Positions 54,803 to 63,567 of a stretch of 64,000 nt of DNA are shown here, one piece after another. The notes beneath the pieces are model-generated. The model saw only the letters and a program-made list of their open reading frames with translations. It had not been told where the DNA came from and ran no database searches. The translations under genes and the position numbers were made by a program. The first letter of the stretch is position 1, and each line of letters begins with the position of its first letter. This DNA is from Cohnella candidum (GTDB lineage Bacteria; Bacillota; Bacilli; Paenibacillales; Paenibacillaceae): assembly GCF_003713065.1 (NCBI RefSeq), contig NZ_CP033433.1, positions 779,001-843,000 of the forward strand. The letters are read 5' to 3'.

Positions 54803-55519
54803 TTATTTGTCGGCTTCTTTGAGTGCCTTGTCGATGGCGGCTTTTAGATTATCGTAATTGAGGGCGGTGTTGTCGTCGAGCTTCTTCCCGTTGACGAGAA
54901 CGGACGGCGTGCCGGTGAAGTTATGCGCGACCGCGAAGTTGTTTTGGGCGGCGAGCTCGTCCGCGTACGTCTTGTTCTCGATGTCTTTCCGGAGCAGGTC
55001 GTAGTCGATGCCGAGATTTTGCTTTTTCGCGGTGTCCACCAAATAATCGACCGTTGCCCAAGATTCGGACTCCGGCGGTTGATTCGTATACAGCGCGTCG
55101 TAGAACTTCCAGAACGCATCGTTGTTCTGGTGGTAGATGGCCAGTCCCGCCAGAGCCGCCGTCGTGGAATCGGGGCCGATGATGGTCCAGTTTTGGAAAG
55201 AGAGCGAAGCTTTGCCGGTATCGATGTATTCCGTTTTGATTTTAGACATGATGTTTTGGCTGAAGTACGCGCACGTCGGGCATTTGAAATCGCCGAATTC
55301 CATGATTTTCACCTTGGCGTCGGCGTTCCCGAGCAGCGGGGATTTATCGTATTCGAAACTGAGCGGTGCAGGCTTCGGCCAGAAAACGATTAGGGCCGCG
55401 ATCAAAAGGACGAATAATCCGGATAAGGACCAAACCATGATCCGCATGTTGCGGCGTTTTTTTTCTTGCGCCAGCTGCCGCTGGATTCTGGCTTCTTTTT
55501 TTCTTTGCGCTTTTTCCAC
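54803..55519 (-). CDS. bdbD: Thiol-disulfide oxidoreductase BdbD (DsbA family)
   Basis: Membrane-anchored oxidant for exported proteins. A basic N-terminus (1-26) and membrane segment (about 29-46) precede a thioredoxin-fold domain with the active site C80-PT-C83 and the cis-Pro loop FTGTPSVLVNG; an inserted helical domain lies between. The GTG at 55519 is preferred because AAGGAG is then 7 bases upstream; 55525 is an alternative start. It is followed by bdbC. Confidence 0.94.
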   Translation of the reverse strand: MEKAQRKKEARIQRQLAQEKKRRNMRIMVWSLSGLFVLLIAALIVFWPKPAPLSFEYDKSPLLGNADAKVKIMEFGDFKCPTCAYFSQNIMSKIKTEYIDTGKASLSFQNWTIIGPDSTTAALAGLAIYHQNNDAFWKFYDALYTNQPPESESWATVDYLVDTAKKQNLGIDYDLLRKDIENKTYADELAAQNNFAVAHNFTGTPSVLVNGKKLDDNTALNYDNLKAAIDKALKEADK

Positions 55520-55593
55520 AAGCACACTCCTTTTCCTCCGGCTTGTCCCCGGACATGTTCCTTTCTATTTTATAGCAAATGACTTAAAAAGAC

Positions 55594-55639
55594 ATGAAAA
55601 AAAGTGTCCGACTGACGACAGTTTCGCCGCGGACACTTT
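55594..55639 (-). terminator. Terminator of the S8 protease gene
   Basis: On the minus strand, arms AAAGTGTCCG and CGGACACTTT enclose a smaller ACTG/CAGT hairpin and are followed by TTTTTT, just after the protease stop. Confidence 0.82.
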
Positions 55640-55645
55640 GATGGT

Positions 55646-57517
55646 TTACCGGATGCCGATACTCTCTAACTCCCGTCGTACCTGATCGGGATACATCTGA
55701 AGGGAAGACGCTTGACCGCCGACCGAACGGAGCGCGTTTCGAATATCGATTTGGCCGTATCCGTAATACTTGTCTTTTCCTTTGTCGCCCAAATCGACGG
55801 CGGTGCTGCGAAGCACGTTCGCCACTTCCGCGTTCGATAGCTGCGGGTTGGCTCCGCGGATCAGGGATGCCAGCGCGGCGACATGCGGGCTGGCCATCGA
55901 GGTGCCCGAGAGAGACGCATACCGGCTGCCCGGGTAGGTGCTGGCGATGGACGTTCCCGGCGCCGCGACGTCGATATAATCGCCGAAATTGGAATACTCG
56001 GCTTTGCCGCCGCCCGGATCGGTCGCCGACACGGCGACTACCTCCGGATAAGCCGCCGGATATCCCGGCCGGTCGGTGTTGTCGTTGCCGCTCGCCGCCA
56101 CGACGAGAACTCCCTTGTTGTTGGCGTATCGGATCGCGTCGTGCAGAAATTGGGCTTGGGCGTAATTGCCCAAACTCATATTGATGACGTTCGCCCCGTG
56201 ATCCGCCGCCCAGATGACGCCTTCGGCCACGGAGTAAGTGGACCCCGCGCCGGAACTGTCGAGCGCCTTTACCGGCATGATTTTCGTATACCAGGTCAGT
56301 CCGGCCACGCCTTCGTGGTTGTTGATCTGCGCCGCGATGATCCCCGCAACGTGCGTGCCATGGCCGACGTCGTCTTCGGGAGGTTTGGAGGAATCCACGA
56401 TGTTGACGCCGGGTACCAGTTTGCCCTGCAAGTCCGGATGGTCCGACTGAACCCCCGTATCCACGACCGCGACGATCACTTGGCTGCCCCTATTGACGTT
56501 CCAACCCTGCTCAGTGTCGATTTGGGGCAGGTTCCATTGGTACCGGGAATACAGGGTATCGTTCGGCACGATGGGCTGAGGGTCGGTTTCCCCGTCCAGT
56601 TCGTTGGTTAAGTACAGGTAATGCGGCTCTACGTACACCGGATCGAATTTCTTGAAATACTCCATCAGCGGTTCCGCGCGGTGTTTACGGGACCGGAAGA
56701 CATAGGTTTGACGGGTTTGGCGCACAACGGTCAAATCCAGATCCTTTCGGAGCCGGAGCAGCTCTTTCGGCTGAAGCGGCTTGCGGAATTTGACCACGAC
56801 TTCGTCGACGGAATAGTGGCTGGCGTTTCCATTATCTTCGCCTTTACGCACCGTGATGTCCTTCGTCGTGTTCGGCAAGACCGATTCCGTACGGTACCTG
56901 CCCTCAGCGGGAAACGGGATCAGACGCAGGTTGCGCCGTTGGTGGCGTTCGACCTCCTGTACCGCGGAGGCGGAAACCAACGCGATGACGCCTTGCCCCT
57001 TGCGCGCGGGAGAGGGCTCGCCGATGATGAAGTAGGCGTGTCCGTTCACGGAGAAGGCGGGAGAGGAATAGGATTGCCCGCCGAGCACCGCCGACCGGGC
57101 GCTTTTCCAGTGCGCGTCCCCGGAGCTTTGCATGCCGGAGACCGCCGTGCCCGCCGTGCGGTCCTTCCCGCCCGGGCCTGCGATCCAAGCGGCTCCCGCC
57201 AGCTCGGGATGTTCGCGAAGATAGCCGAGCAGCGCTTGATCCGGTTTTGCGGAAGCCGTTTGCGACCGGGAGACCCGGATGGCGAACTGACGGGCGTCGC
57301 GGATGCTCTGCATTCGTCCGAGGCGTTCCGTCGCCTCCATGTCCTGACGCACGGTGAGCTCCTTATAATGGGATTCGCGCGCGGCCGCGAGGGGAGAGCT
57401 TTGCGGGACTGGCGGTTCCGCGGTCCTGCCGGGTCCGTGATTCCGGGGAAACAGCAACAGTCCGGCGGCGATGGCGAGCACCACCCCGGCGGTCCCGATC
57501 CATGTTTTATTGCGCAC
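55646..57517 (-). CDS. Secreted or membrane-anchored subtilisin-like (S8) serine protease
   Basis: Extracytoplasmic serine protease. From the GTG at 57517 (AAGGAGGTG upstream) the 623-residue protein has a membrane anchor or signal (about 4-22), then a roughly 190-residue extra domain of unknown type, then an S8 prodomain-like segment (about 235-300, ending VYVEPHYLYL) and the catalytic domain with D353 (VAVVDTGVQSDHPDL), H386 (VGHGTHVAG), the oxyanion N478 (AASGNDN) and S540 (SGTSMASPHVAAL). Its neighbours are the BdbC/BdbD pair, which may serve extracytoplasmic protein folding. Confidence 0.94.
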   Translation of the reverse strand: MRNKTWIGTAGVVLAIAAGLLLFPRNHGPGRTAEPPVPQSSPLAAARESHYKELTVRQDMEATERLGRMQSIRDARQFAIRVSRSQTASAKPDQALLGYLREHPELAGAAWIAGPGGKDRTAGTAVSGMQSSGDAHWKSARSAVLGGQSYSSPAFSVNGHAYFIIGEPSPARKGQGVIALVSASAVQEVERHQRRNLRLIPFPAEGRYRTESVLPNTTKDITVRKGEDNGNASHYSVDEVVVKFRKPLQPKELLRLRKDLDLTVVRQTRQTYVFRSRKHRAEPLMEYFKKFDPVYVEPHYLYLTNELDGETDPQPIVPNDTLYSRYQWNLPQIDTEQGWNVNRGSQVIVAVVDTGVQSDHPDLQGKLVPGVNIVDSSKPPEDDVGHGTHVAGIIAAQINNHEGVAGLTWYTKIMPVKALDSSGAGSTYSVAEGVIWAADHGANVINMSLGNYAQAQFLHDAIRYANNKGVLVVAASGNDNTDRPGYPAAYPEVVAVSATDPGGGKAEYSNFGDYIDVAAPGTSIASTYPGSRYASLSGTSMASPHVAALASLIRGANPQLSNAEVANVLRSTAVDLGDKGKDKYYGYGQIDIRNALRSVGGQASSLQMYPDQVRRELESIGIR

Positions 57518-57725
57518 GAAGCGCACCTCCTTGCGTAGCCGATGCATTCCCCGTTAGCATGAAGGGGAAAAGGGAAAAATATACGGCGCTTTGCTTCTTT
57601 GCCAGTACCGTTCGGGACGGATTTATGGTACGATGAGGTAGAATTTCGCGGACTATGCCCGCGGGTTTTTTGCATCCGAACACCTATCGTGAAATACGCT
57701 TCGGGACAACGAAAGGGGAACCATC

Positions 57726-58223
57726 ATGCCAGCCAATATTAAAGGAATCGCCGAGACCAGCCGGGAAAAACTGAAAACCGCCATCCTGGAACTGGAGCAA
57801 TTCCTGAATGGGCACGCTTTGCCTGAGCTCGTCCAAGAGGATAGCGAAGAGGCGAAAAGCTTTTACAGCGGCCTGCTCTCCGACCTGCGCCACCTGCTCG
57901 TCTTCTCGGAAGTGGCTTACGAGAAGCTCGGCGCGCTGCTTCGCCGGCCGAATCTCGATACGGATCAAGCCGAACGCGCGCTGTACGAAGTCTATCACCA
58001 TTGCGTCAACGCTTTCTTTTATCCGAAAAACGAATGCTACTCGGAAGACGGCCGTTATGCCTATACCGGCCAGGACGCGATCCGTTTCCGCATGAAGCCG
58101 CTCCGTGCCGCACGCGACGTCGTGCTGAACGTTTCCCGGGTCTACGAAGAGCTGCGCGACGATCTCTCTTATTACGAAAGCGACTACCTGACCCAGCGCC
58201 GCATGATGGGCCAGTCGAAATAA
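57726..58223 (+). CDS. YpuI family protein (DUF3907)
   Basis: Soluble helical protein of 165 residues with a conserved middle segment ALYEVYHHCVNAFFYPKNE followed by AYTGQDAIRFR and ending YYESDYLTQRRM. This pattern matches my memory of B. subtilis YpuI, whose function is unknown; the match needs a search. ATG after GAAAGGGGAA. Near the terminator-like inverted repeat at 58232-58249. Confidence 0.75.
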   Translation: MPANIKGIAETSREKLKTAILELEQFLNGHALPELVQEDSEEAKSFYSGLLSDLRHLLVFSEVAYEKLGALLRRPNLDTDQAERALYEVYHHCVNAFFYPKNECYSEDGRYAYTGQDAIRFRMKPLRAARDVVLNVSRVYEELRDDLSYYESDYLTQRRMMGQSK

Positions 58224-58231
58224 ACCCGTAC

Positions 58232-58253
58232 GGAGCGTCAAGACGCTCCCTTT
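58232..58253 (+). terminator. Weak terminator after the YpuI-like gene
   Basis: GGAGCGT, a CAAG loop and ACGCTCC, followed by CTTT. The short U-run makes this less certain. Confidence 0.5.
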
Positions 58254-58320
58254 AACCTCCACCCCCCGGTCCGCATACCCGTTTTCGACGGGCGCACAAT
58301 AGGATCGGGGGGTGATTTGC

Positions 58321-58536
58321 TTGCCGAAAGGCGTCGCTTGCAGCGTCAGCAACTGTGCGTTCTGGAATCAAGGCAACCGGTGCGGAGCCGACGAGATCGC
58401 GGTGGAAATCGATGAGCATTCCACCGTCAACCTGAACGAGGAATTCGGGGAAGAAGGGTTCCGCGACCATCAGGATTACGCCAAGGCCTCTTCCGTTACC
58501 TGCTGTCTCACGTTCAGGCCTCAATTTCGAAAATAG
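58321..58536 (+). CDS. DUF1540 domain protein
   Basis: A 71-residue cysteine-bearing protein. The TTG at 58321 follows GGGGGGTGA; the protein opens MPKGVACSVSNCAFWNQGNR and has CGADEIAVEID, the four-cysteine pattern of DUF1540, and a later CC pair (TCCLTF). Small DUF1540 proteins are frequent in spore formers; the biochemical role is unknown. Confidence 0.85.
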   Translation: MPKGVACSVSNCAFWNQGNRCGADEIAVEIDEHSTVNLNEEFGEEGFRDHQDYAKASSVTCCLTFRPQFRK

Positions 58537-58640
58537 GTCCGGGGAACGGGAATCCGCCGCTTGTCGGGACTGGTCGAAAGGTTGGACATGATGTACAATG
58601 GATGCATCAGGCAAACATGCCCAACCAGGAGCGAACGGAC

Positions 58641-59333
58641 TTGAACGTAACCATGGACCCGCGGGTCGTCAAACAGCTGCTTCTGTCCCAATGGATCAAC
58701 AACGCCAATTCTCTCGATCCGTCCGCTCAGACGGAGGACGGAAGCGTATTCGGCTTGCTGCTGAATGATTTGCTCGGGTCTTCCGATTCCTCGGATACCG
58801 GCATTTCGGAGGCGGCAAGTTCCGTCATGACCGGCGGATTGCCTAATTTGTCTTATTCATCGGTTTTGAACGGCAGCGCGTTAGGGGCCTTGACCGCCGA
58901 TAGCGGCAGCAGTTCGGCTTACGACGGGCTGATCGCCGCCGCGGCTTCCAAATACGGTTTGGACCCCGCGCTGATCAAAGGCGTCATTCAAACGGAATCG
59001 GGCTTTAACGCGGGGGCGGTTTCGCCGGCAGGCGCAAAGGGCTTGATGCAGCTCATGGACGATACGGCCAAGGGGCTCGGCGTCAACGATTCCTTCGACC
59101 CTGCCCAGAACATTGACGGGGGCGCCCGATTCTTGTCGTATTTGCTTCGCAAGTATGACGGTAACGCTTCTTCGGCTTTGGCTGCTTATAATGCCGGGCC
59201 CGGTCGGGTCGACCGTCTCGGTCTGACGACCGATGAGGCGATCCGCGATAGGCTGGCCGAGCTGCCGGAGGAGACGCAGCGTTACATCGGGAAGGTGCTC
59301 GCCGCCGCCCGGCAATGGAGCCGGCAAGGGTAA
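58641..59333 (+). CDS. Lytic transglycosylase (SLT domain)
   Basis: Predicted peptidoglycan lytic transglycosylase of 230 residues. A Ser-rich N-terminal region (about 1-95) precedes an SLT domain with the catalytic E119 in VIQTESGFN, then GAKGLMQLM and AAYNAGPGRVDR. No signal peptide is evident from the TTG at 58641 (AGGAGCG upstream), so how it reaches the wall is unclear. Upstream a longer in-frame opening exists without a ribosome site. Confidence 0.9.
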   Translation: MNVTMDPRVVKQLLLSQWINNANSLDPSAQTEDGSVFGLLLNDLLGSSDSSDTGISEAASSVMTGGLPNLSYSSVLNGSALGALTADSGSSSAYDGLIAAAASKYGLDPALIKGVIQTESGFNAGAVSPAGAKGLMQLMDDTAKGLGVNDSFDPAQNIDGGARFLSYLLRKYDGNASSALAAYNAGPGRVDRLGLTTDEAIRDRLAELPEETQRYIGKVLAAARQWSRQG

Positions 59334-59358
59334 CCGGGCTTCGCAAGTTACGGGGATC

Positions 59359-59401
59359 AAGACGGGCGCGACCTGTGCCGCCCGGTTTGGTCTTTTTCTT
59401 T
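59359..59401 (+). terminator. Terminator after the lytic transglycosylase
   Basis: Outer pair AAGAC/GTCTT and inner GGGCG/CGCCC enclose a short loop, followed by TTTTTC. It lies 25 bp after the stop. Confidence 0.6.
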
Positions 59402-59428
59402 TATTCGGACATAGATAGGCGGGAACAC

Positions 59429-60598
59429 ATGGATACGCTCTATTTCGACCACTGCGCCTCAACGCCGATACATGGACGGGTTGCCGAAACCGTCCTCGAG
59501 GTCATGAAAATCCACTTTGCCAACGCTGCCGCGCTGCACCGGGCGGGTGCCGAAGCCATGAAGCTCGTCGATCGCGCCCGCGCGGGAATCGCCGCCGGCT
59601 TCCGGGTGAAGCCCGACGAAGTGGTATTCACCTCCGGAGGCACGGAAAGCAACAATCTTGCGCTTAAAGGCACGATCGGGTCGCTTGCCCGTTCGGCCAA
59701 ACACGTCATCGTTTCTTCCGTCGAACACGCCTCGGTTTACCGCTGCGCGAAGCAGCTCGAAGAGCAAGGCGTGGAGGTGACCTGGCTACCCGTCGACCGT
59801 TACGGAAGCGTCCGGGTCGAGGACGTGACCGCGGCGCTGAGGGCGGACACGGCGCTCGTCAGCGTCATGCACGTGAACAACGAGACCGGCACGGTTCAAC
59901 CGATCCGGGAGATCGGGGAAGCGCTCGCGCGCTATCCGCAGGTCCGTTTTCACGTCGACGGCGTTCAGGCGATCGGAAAAGTGCCGGTTCGGTTCCGGGA
60001 ATGGGGAATCGACATGTACAGCGCCTCCGCCCACAAATTCCAAGGGCCGAAGGGCGTCGGGTTCCTGCTCGTTCGAGAGGGCTTGGCGCTTGCGCCCTTG
60101 CTGGCCGGCGGGTCGCAGGAGGCGGGCGTCCGCGGAGGAACCCACAACGTGCCGGGCATCGTCGGCATGGCACAGGCGTTCCGGCTCGCGACGGAGTCCA
60201 TGCCGGAAAGAAGGGAGCGGATGTTCCGGCTGCGGCGCAGGCTTCTGGAGCTGGCGTCGACGATACCGGAACTCGTCTTGAACGGTTACGGAGCGGAAGA
60301 AGAGGAGAAGACTTCGCCGCACGTCGTCAACCTGTCGTACCCGGGCATGAGGCCCGAGGTGCTCGTTCACATGCTGGAGAAACACGGCGTGCTCGTTTCC
60401 ACCCAATCCGCCTGCTCTTCCAAAAGCCTGCAGCCCAGCCGCGTGCTGTCCTCCATGGGCTTAGGGGAAGACCGGGCGTCCGGAAGCATCCGCATCAGCT
60501 TCGGCGACGAGCATGACGAACGGGATATCGACACCCTCGGCGAGCGGCTGCGCATGACGGTGGACAAATTGAAGCCGCTGGAGAGGAGCAGGGGATGA
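59429..60598 (+). CDS. Cysteine desulfurase (NifS/IscS type)
   Basis: PLP enzyme that takes sulfur from cysteine. The 389 residues have PLP-binding SVEHASVYR and the Schiff-base lysine K203 in SASAHKFQGPKG, and the persulfide cysteine C329 in STQSACSSKS. It overlaps thiI by 4 bp, so its sulfur is probably passed to ThiI for tRNA 4-thiouridine and thiamin thiazole synthesis. Confidence 0.95.
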   Translation: MDTLYFDHCASTPIHGRVAETVLEVMKIHFANAAALHRAGAEAMKLVDRARAGIAAGFRVKPDEVVFTSGGTESNNLALKGTIGSLARSAKHVIVSSVEHASVYRCAKQLEEQGVEVTWLPVDRYGSVRVEDVTAALRADTALVSVMHVNNETGTVQPIREIGEALARYPQVRFHVDGVQAIGKVPVRFREWGIDMYSASAHKFQGPKGVGFLLVREGLALAPLLAGGSQEAGVRGGTHNVPGIVGMAQAFRLATESMPERRERMFRLRRRLLELASTIPELVLNGYGAEEEEKTSPHVVNLSYPGMRPEVLVHMLEKHGVLVSTQSACSSKSLQPSRVLSSMGLGEDRASGSIRISFGDEHDERDIDTLGERLRMTVDKLKPLERSRG

Positions 60599-61815
60599 AA
60601 GAGGATTGGATTTTGGTCCGCTTCGGGGAGCTGACGATCAAAGGGCGGAACCGCGGACGGTTCGAAGATATGTTAGTACGGCAAGTCAAGCAAGCGCTGG
60701 CCGCTTATCCGGCCTTAAAATACACGAAGACGTTCGGGCGCCTGTACATTCAACTGAACGGAGAACCTTATGAGCCGGCGGCCGAGCGTTTGAAGGACGT
60801 TTTCGGCATTGTGTCGTTCAGCCGGGTCATCCGCTGCGGGCATGACCTCCAGGACATCCGGGAAACGGCGCTTCAAGCGATCCGGCAGGTCGAGCCCGCG
60901 CCCAAAACGTTCAAAATGACGGTTCGGCGGGCCTGGAAAGCCTACCCGCACGACTCTCAGGAAATGAACCATCTGGTCGGCGCCCACGTGCTGCGCAATA
61001 CGCCGGATCTCAAGGTGGATGTCCGGAATCCGGACACCGAGCTGAAGGTAGACATCCAACCGGAAGGCACGTACGTGTACGCGTCGGTCGAGCAGGCGGC
61101 GGGCGGCTTCCCGCTCGGCATGAACGGAAAAGCCATGCTCCTGCTGTCCGGCGGCATCGACAGTCCCGTGGCGGGCTGGATGGCGATGCGCAAAGGCTTG
61201 GAGATCGAAGCGGTCCATTTTCACAGCTACCCGTTCACCAGCGAGCAGGCGAAAGAAAAGGTCGTCACGCTGGCCCAGAGATTGGCGTATTACGGCGGTT
61301 CGATCAAGCTGCATCTCGTTCCGTTCACGGAGCTGCAGACGAAACTTGCGCAAACCGGCCAGGAACATCTGATCATTACGCTCATGCGCCGCTCGATGCT
61401 CAAAATCGCGGAAAAGCTGGCGGCAAAACGCGGCGCGCTGGCGATCGTGACCGGGGACAGCCTGGGGCAGGTCGCCAGCCAGACGCTCGGCAGCATGAAC
61501 GTCATCGGCCGGGATACGTCGCTGCCGTTGCTGCGGCCGCTCGTCATGATGGACAAGCTCGAAATCATTCGAATCGCCGAGAAGCTCCGTACTTACGAAA
61601 CGTCGATTTTGCCTTACGAGGACTGCTGCACGCTGTTCGTGCCGAAATCGCCGGCGACAAACCCGAACTTGGGCATCGTGCTCAAAATCGAAAGCCAGCT
61701 CGGCGCCGAACTGGAACGGCTGGTGGACGAGGCGGTAAACGGGACGGAGACGGTCGTGCTGACCGAAAACAGCCGCTCGGATGCTCCGGCGGCTGCTGAA
61801 GATAAATGGTTCTAA
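60595..61815 (+). CDS. thiI: tRNA 4-thiouridine synthase ThiI
   Basis: Thiolates U8 of tRNA and provides sulfur for thiamin. The order is an N-terminal ferredoxin-like and THUMP domain and a PP-loop ATPase with SGGIDSP (S185-P191). No C-terminal rhodanese domain is present, as in Bacillus ThiI. ATG overlaps the desulfurase stop. 406 residues. Confidence 0.97.
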   Translation: MKEDWILVRFGELTIKGRNRGRFEDMLVRQVKQALAAYPALKYTKTFGRLYIQLNGEPYEPAAERLKDVFGIVSFSRVIRCGHDLQDIRETALQAIRQVEPAPKTFKMTVRRAWKAYPHDSQEMNHLVGAHVLRNTPDLKVDVRNPDTELKVDIQPEGTYVYASVEQAAGGFPLGMNGKAMLLLSGGIDSPVAGWMAMRKGLEIEAVHFHSYPFTSEQAKEKVVTLAQRLAYYGGSIKLHLVPFTELQTKLAQTGQEHLIITLMRRSMLKIAEKLAAKRGALAIVTGDSLGQVASQTLGSMNVIGRDTSLPLLRPLVMMDKLEIIRIAEKLRTYETSILPYEDCCTLFVPKSPATNPNLGIVLKIESQLGAELERLVDEAVNGTETVVLTENSRSDAPAAAEDKWF

Positions 61816-61826
61816 ATAAATAAAAC

Positions 61827-61885
61827 GGGGGCTCCCCCAAAAGTAATCGGAATAAGCTTCGGAGGTTCGCGTCACTTTTGGGGGA
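61827..61885 (-). repeat. 59-bp dyad element, copy B
   Basis: CCCCCAAAAGT and ACTTTTGGGGG are perfect complements, 11 bp long, around CTCCGAAGC. On the minus strand it reads like copy A (43354-43410), with 38 of the first 47 aligned bases equal. It lies 12 bp after the thiI stop and can act as a terminator-like hairpin. Confidence 0.8.
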
Positions 61886-61893
61886 TGAAGATA

Positions 61894-61930
61894 AAGCAGG
61901 GAACGCGTTATAGCGTTTCCCTGCTTTTGT
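61894..61930 (-). terminator. Terminator of the minus-strand terC gene
   Basis: AAGCAGGGAACGC and GCGTTTCCCTGCTTT form a stem that overlaps the stop codon end of the TerC gene. A-rich sequence on the plus strand gives a U-tract on the minus strand. Confidence 0.65.
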
Positions 61931-62630
61931 TTTGTACTTGTCGTGCCTTCACGGCATTCGTCCATATTCCCGCGACGATGACCAGAGCGACGATGGCCGC
62001 TTGAAACGTCCAAGCCAGCGCCGGATTGTCGCCGAAAAAGTCCGCGAAGCGTTTCTCGTGCGTAATCATCTTGGCTGCCGTGTAGGCAAGTACGCCGGAA
62101 CCGGCATAGATGATCCATTTGTAACGGTCGATGATCTTAATGAACAGCGTGCTTCCCCAGACGACGATCGGTATGCTGATCAGCAAGCCTAGTACGACCA
62201 GCTCGAAGCTGCCGTGTGCCGCTCCGGCTACCGCGATCACATTGTCGAGCCCCATCGCCGCGTCGGCGATAATGATCGTCCGAATGGAGGCCATGAGCGT
62301 CGCCGCGGGTTTGATGTTATCATGCTGGTCTTCCTGCACAAGCAGCTTGTAGGCGATCCAAACGAGGACCACGCCTCCCAGCGCGAGCAGGAAAGGAATT
62401 TCGAGCAGCCAAACGACCAGCACCGTGGCGAGAATCCGAATGCCGACCGCCCCGGCGGTGCCCCATAGAATCGCTTTTTTCTGGGTTTCCTTCGGCAAAT
62501 TGCGAGCTGCAAGGCCGATCACGATCGCGTTGTCTCCCGCCAGCAGCAGATCGATGAACACGATGGTGAGCAGCGAGGACCAAAACTGCAGCGTCCCCAA
62601 ATCTGAAATGAATCCTGAAATCCAGTCCAC
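61908..62630 (-). CDS. TerC family membrane protein
   Basis: Integral membrane protein of the TerC group, of which some members export metal ions such as manganese. The 240 residues form about seven membrane segments with the acidic motifs FIDLLLAGDNAIVIGLAAR and DAAMGLDNVIAVAG. GTG 62630 is chosen since AGGGGGAA is just upstream; an ATG 72 bp further on has none. Divergent from the next TerC gene. Confidence 0.92.
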   Translation of the reverse strand: MDWISGFISDLGTLQFWSSLLTIVFIDLLLAGDNAIVIGLAARNLPKETQKKAILWGTAGAVGIRILATVLVVWLLEIPFLLALGGVVLVWIAYKLLVQEDQHDNIKPAATLMASIRTIIIADAAMGLDNVIAVAGAAHGSFELVVLGLLISIPIVVWGSTLFIKIIDRYKWIIYAGSGVLAYTAAKMITHEKRFADFFGDNPALAWTFQAAIVALVIVAGIWTNAVKARQVQNKSRETL

Positions 62631-62750
62631 TTTCGTTCCCCCTAACCTCTTTGCAGTGACTAATACGTCCGATGCGACAAAAGGATTCATATTTCCGTTC
62701 ACATATCCAATCGGGCTTGTACATACATCTGTTAGGAGGAGGTGCCCGGA

Positions 62751-63419
62751 ATGGAGCTGCTGGACCGTCTTTTCGTTTTCCTGGAGATCACGCTGATCAA
62801 CTTGCTGCTGAGCGGAGACAACGCCGTCGTCATCGCGCTGGCCGCGCGCCGACTGCCTCTCCCGCAGCGCCGCAAAGCGGTATGGTGGGGCGCGGCGGCC
62901 GCCGTGTTGCTTCGCTGCGTACTTACATTAGGCGCCGTCGCGATGCTGGGCGTGCCATTCCTGCAGACGGCGGGGGCGTTGCTGCTGTTTGGAATCGCGC
63001 TCAAGCTGATGCTCGAGAGGGGCGGGCACGACACCCGGACGCCGTCCGCCTCCAGTCTTGCCGGCGCCGTATGGACGATCGTCGCCGCCGACTTCGTCAT
63101 GAGCCTGGACAACGTGCTCGCGGTCGCCGCGGTGGCCGACGGGGATGTGGCGATGCTCGTCATCGGGATCGTCATGAGCATTCCGATTATCATTTGGGGG
63201 AGCTCTTTTATTATGCGACTGTTGGACCGGCTGCCCGGATTAACTTACGCGGGCGGAGCGCTCCTTGCCTATACCGCTGGGGAAATGATGCTCCACGACG
63301 AGGGGCTTGCGCGGCTCATTCCCGCCTTTGCGGGGGAAGGGCAGAAGTCGCTGCCGTACGTTGCGGCCGCCGTACTGCTGGGCGCTGCGCTCGTCATCAG
63401 ACGAACCCGGAATTCATAG
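62751..63419 (+). CDS. TerC family membrane protein, second paralogue
   Basis: A 222-residue TerC relative of the previous gene, with about seven membrane segments, LINLLLSGDNAVVIALAAR and DFVMSLDNVLAVAAV. The ATG at 62751 has an excellent AGGAGGAGGTG upstream. It is shorter, missing the N-terminal residues of its neighbour. Substrate not determined. It is read divergently from the first. Confidence 0.92.
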   Translation: MELLDRLFVFLEITLINLLLSGDNAVVIALAARRLPLPQRRKAVWWGAAAAVLLRCVLTLGAVAMLGVPFLQTAGALLLFGIALKLMLERGGHDTRTPSASSLAGAVWTIVAADFVMSLDNVLAVAAVADGDVAMLVIGIVMSIPIIIWGSSFIMRLLDRLPGLTYAGGALLAYTAGEMMLHDEGLARLIPAFAGEGQKSLPYVAAAVLLGAALVIRRTRNS

Positions 63420-63567
63420 TCGGAAGGGGCGAAAGAAGAAAAGGATGCCCGCCTATTTCGCGACTGGTTTTTTCCCCGGACTTCCAGTACACTAAGAAGA
63501 AAAAGATGTCATAAACCGACAACGGTTTCTGCGTCCGAGAGTCTGTCTATGAAGTGGGGGAACCGTC

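Noticed and set aside
58602-58640. Upstream start for the lytic transglycosylase at the TTG-less ATG near 58602
   Set aside because: The ribosome site AGGAGCG points to the TTG at 58641, and the upstream residues lack a signal-peptide pattern.
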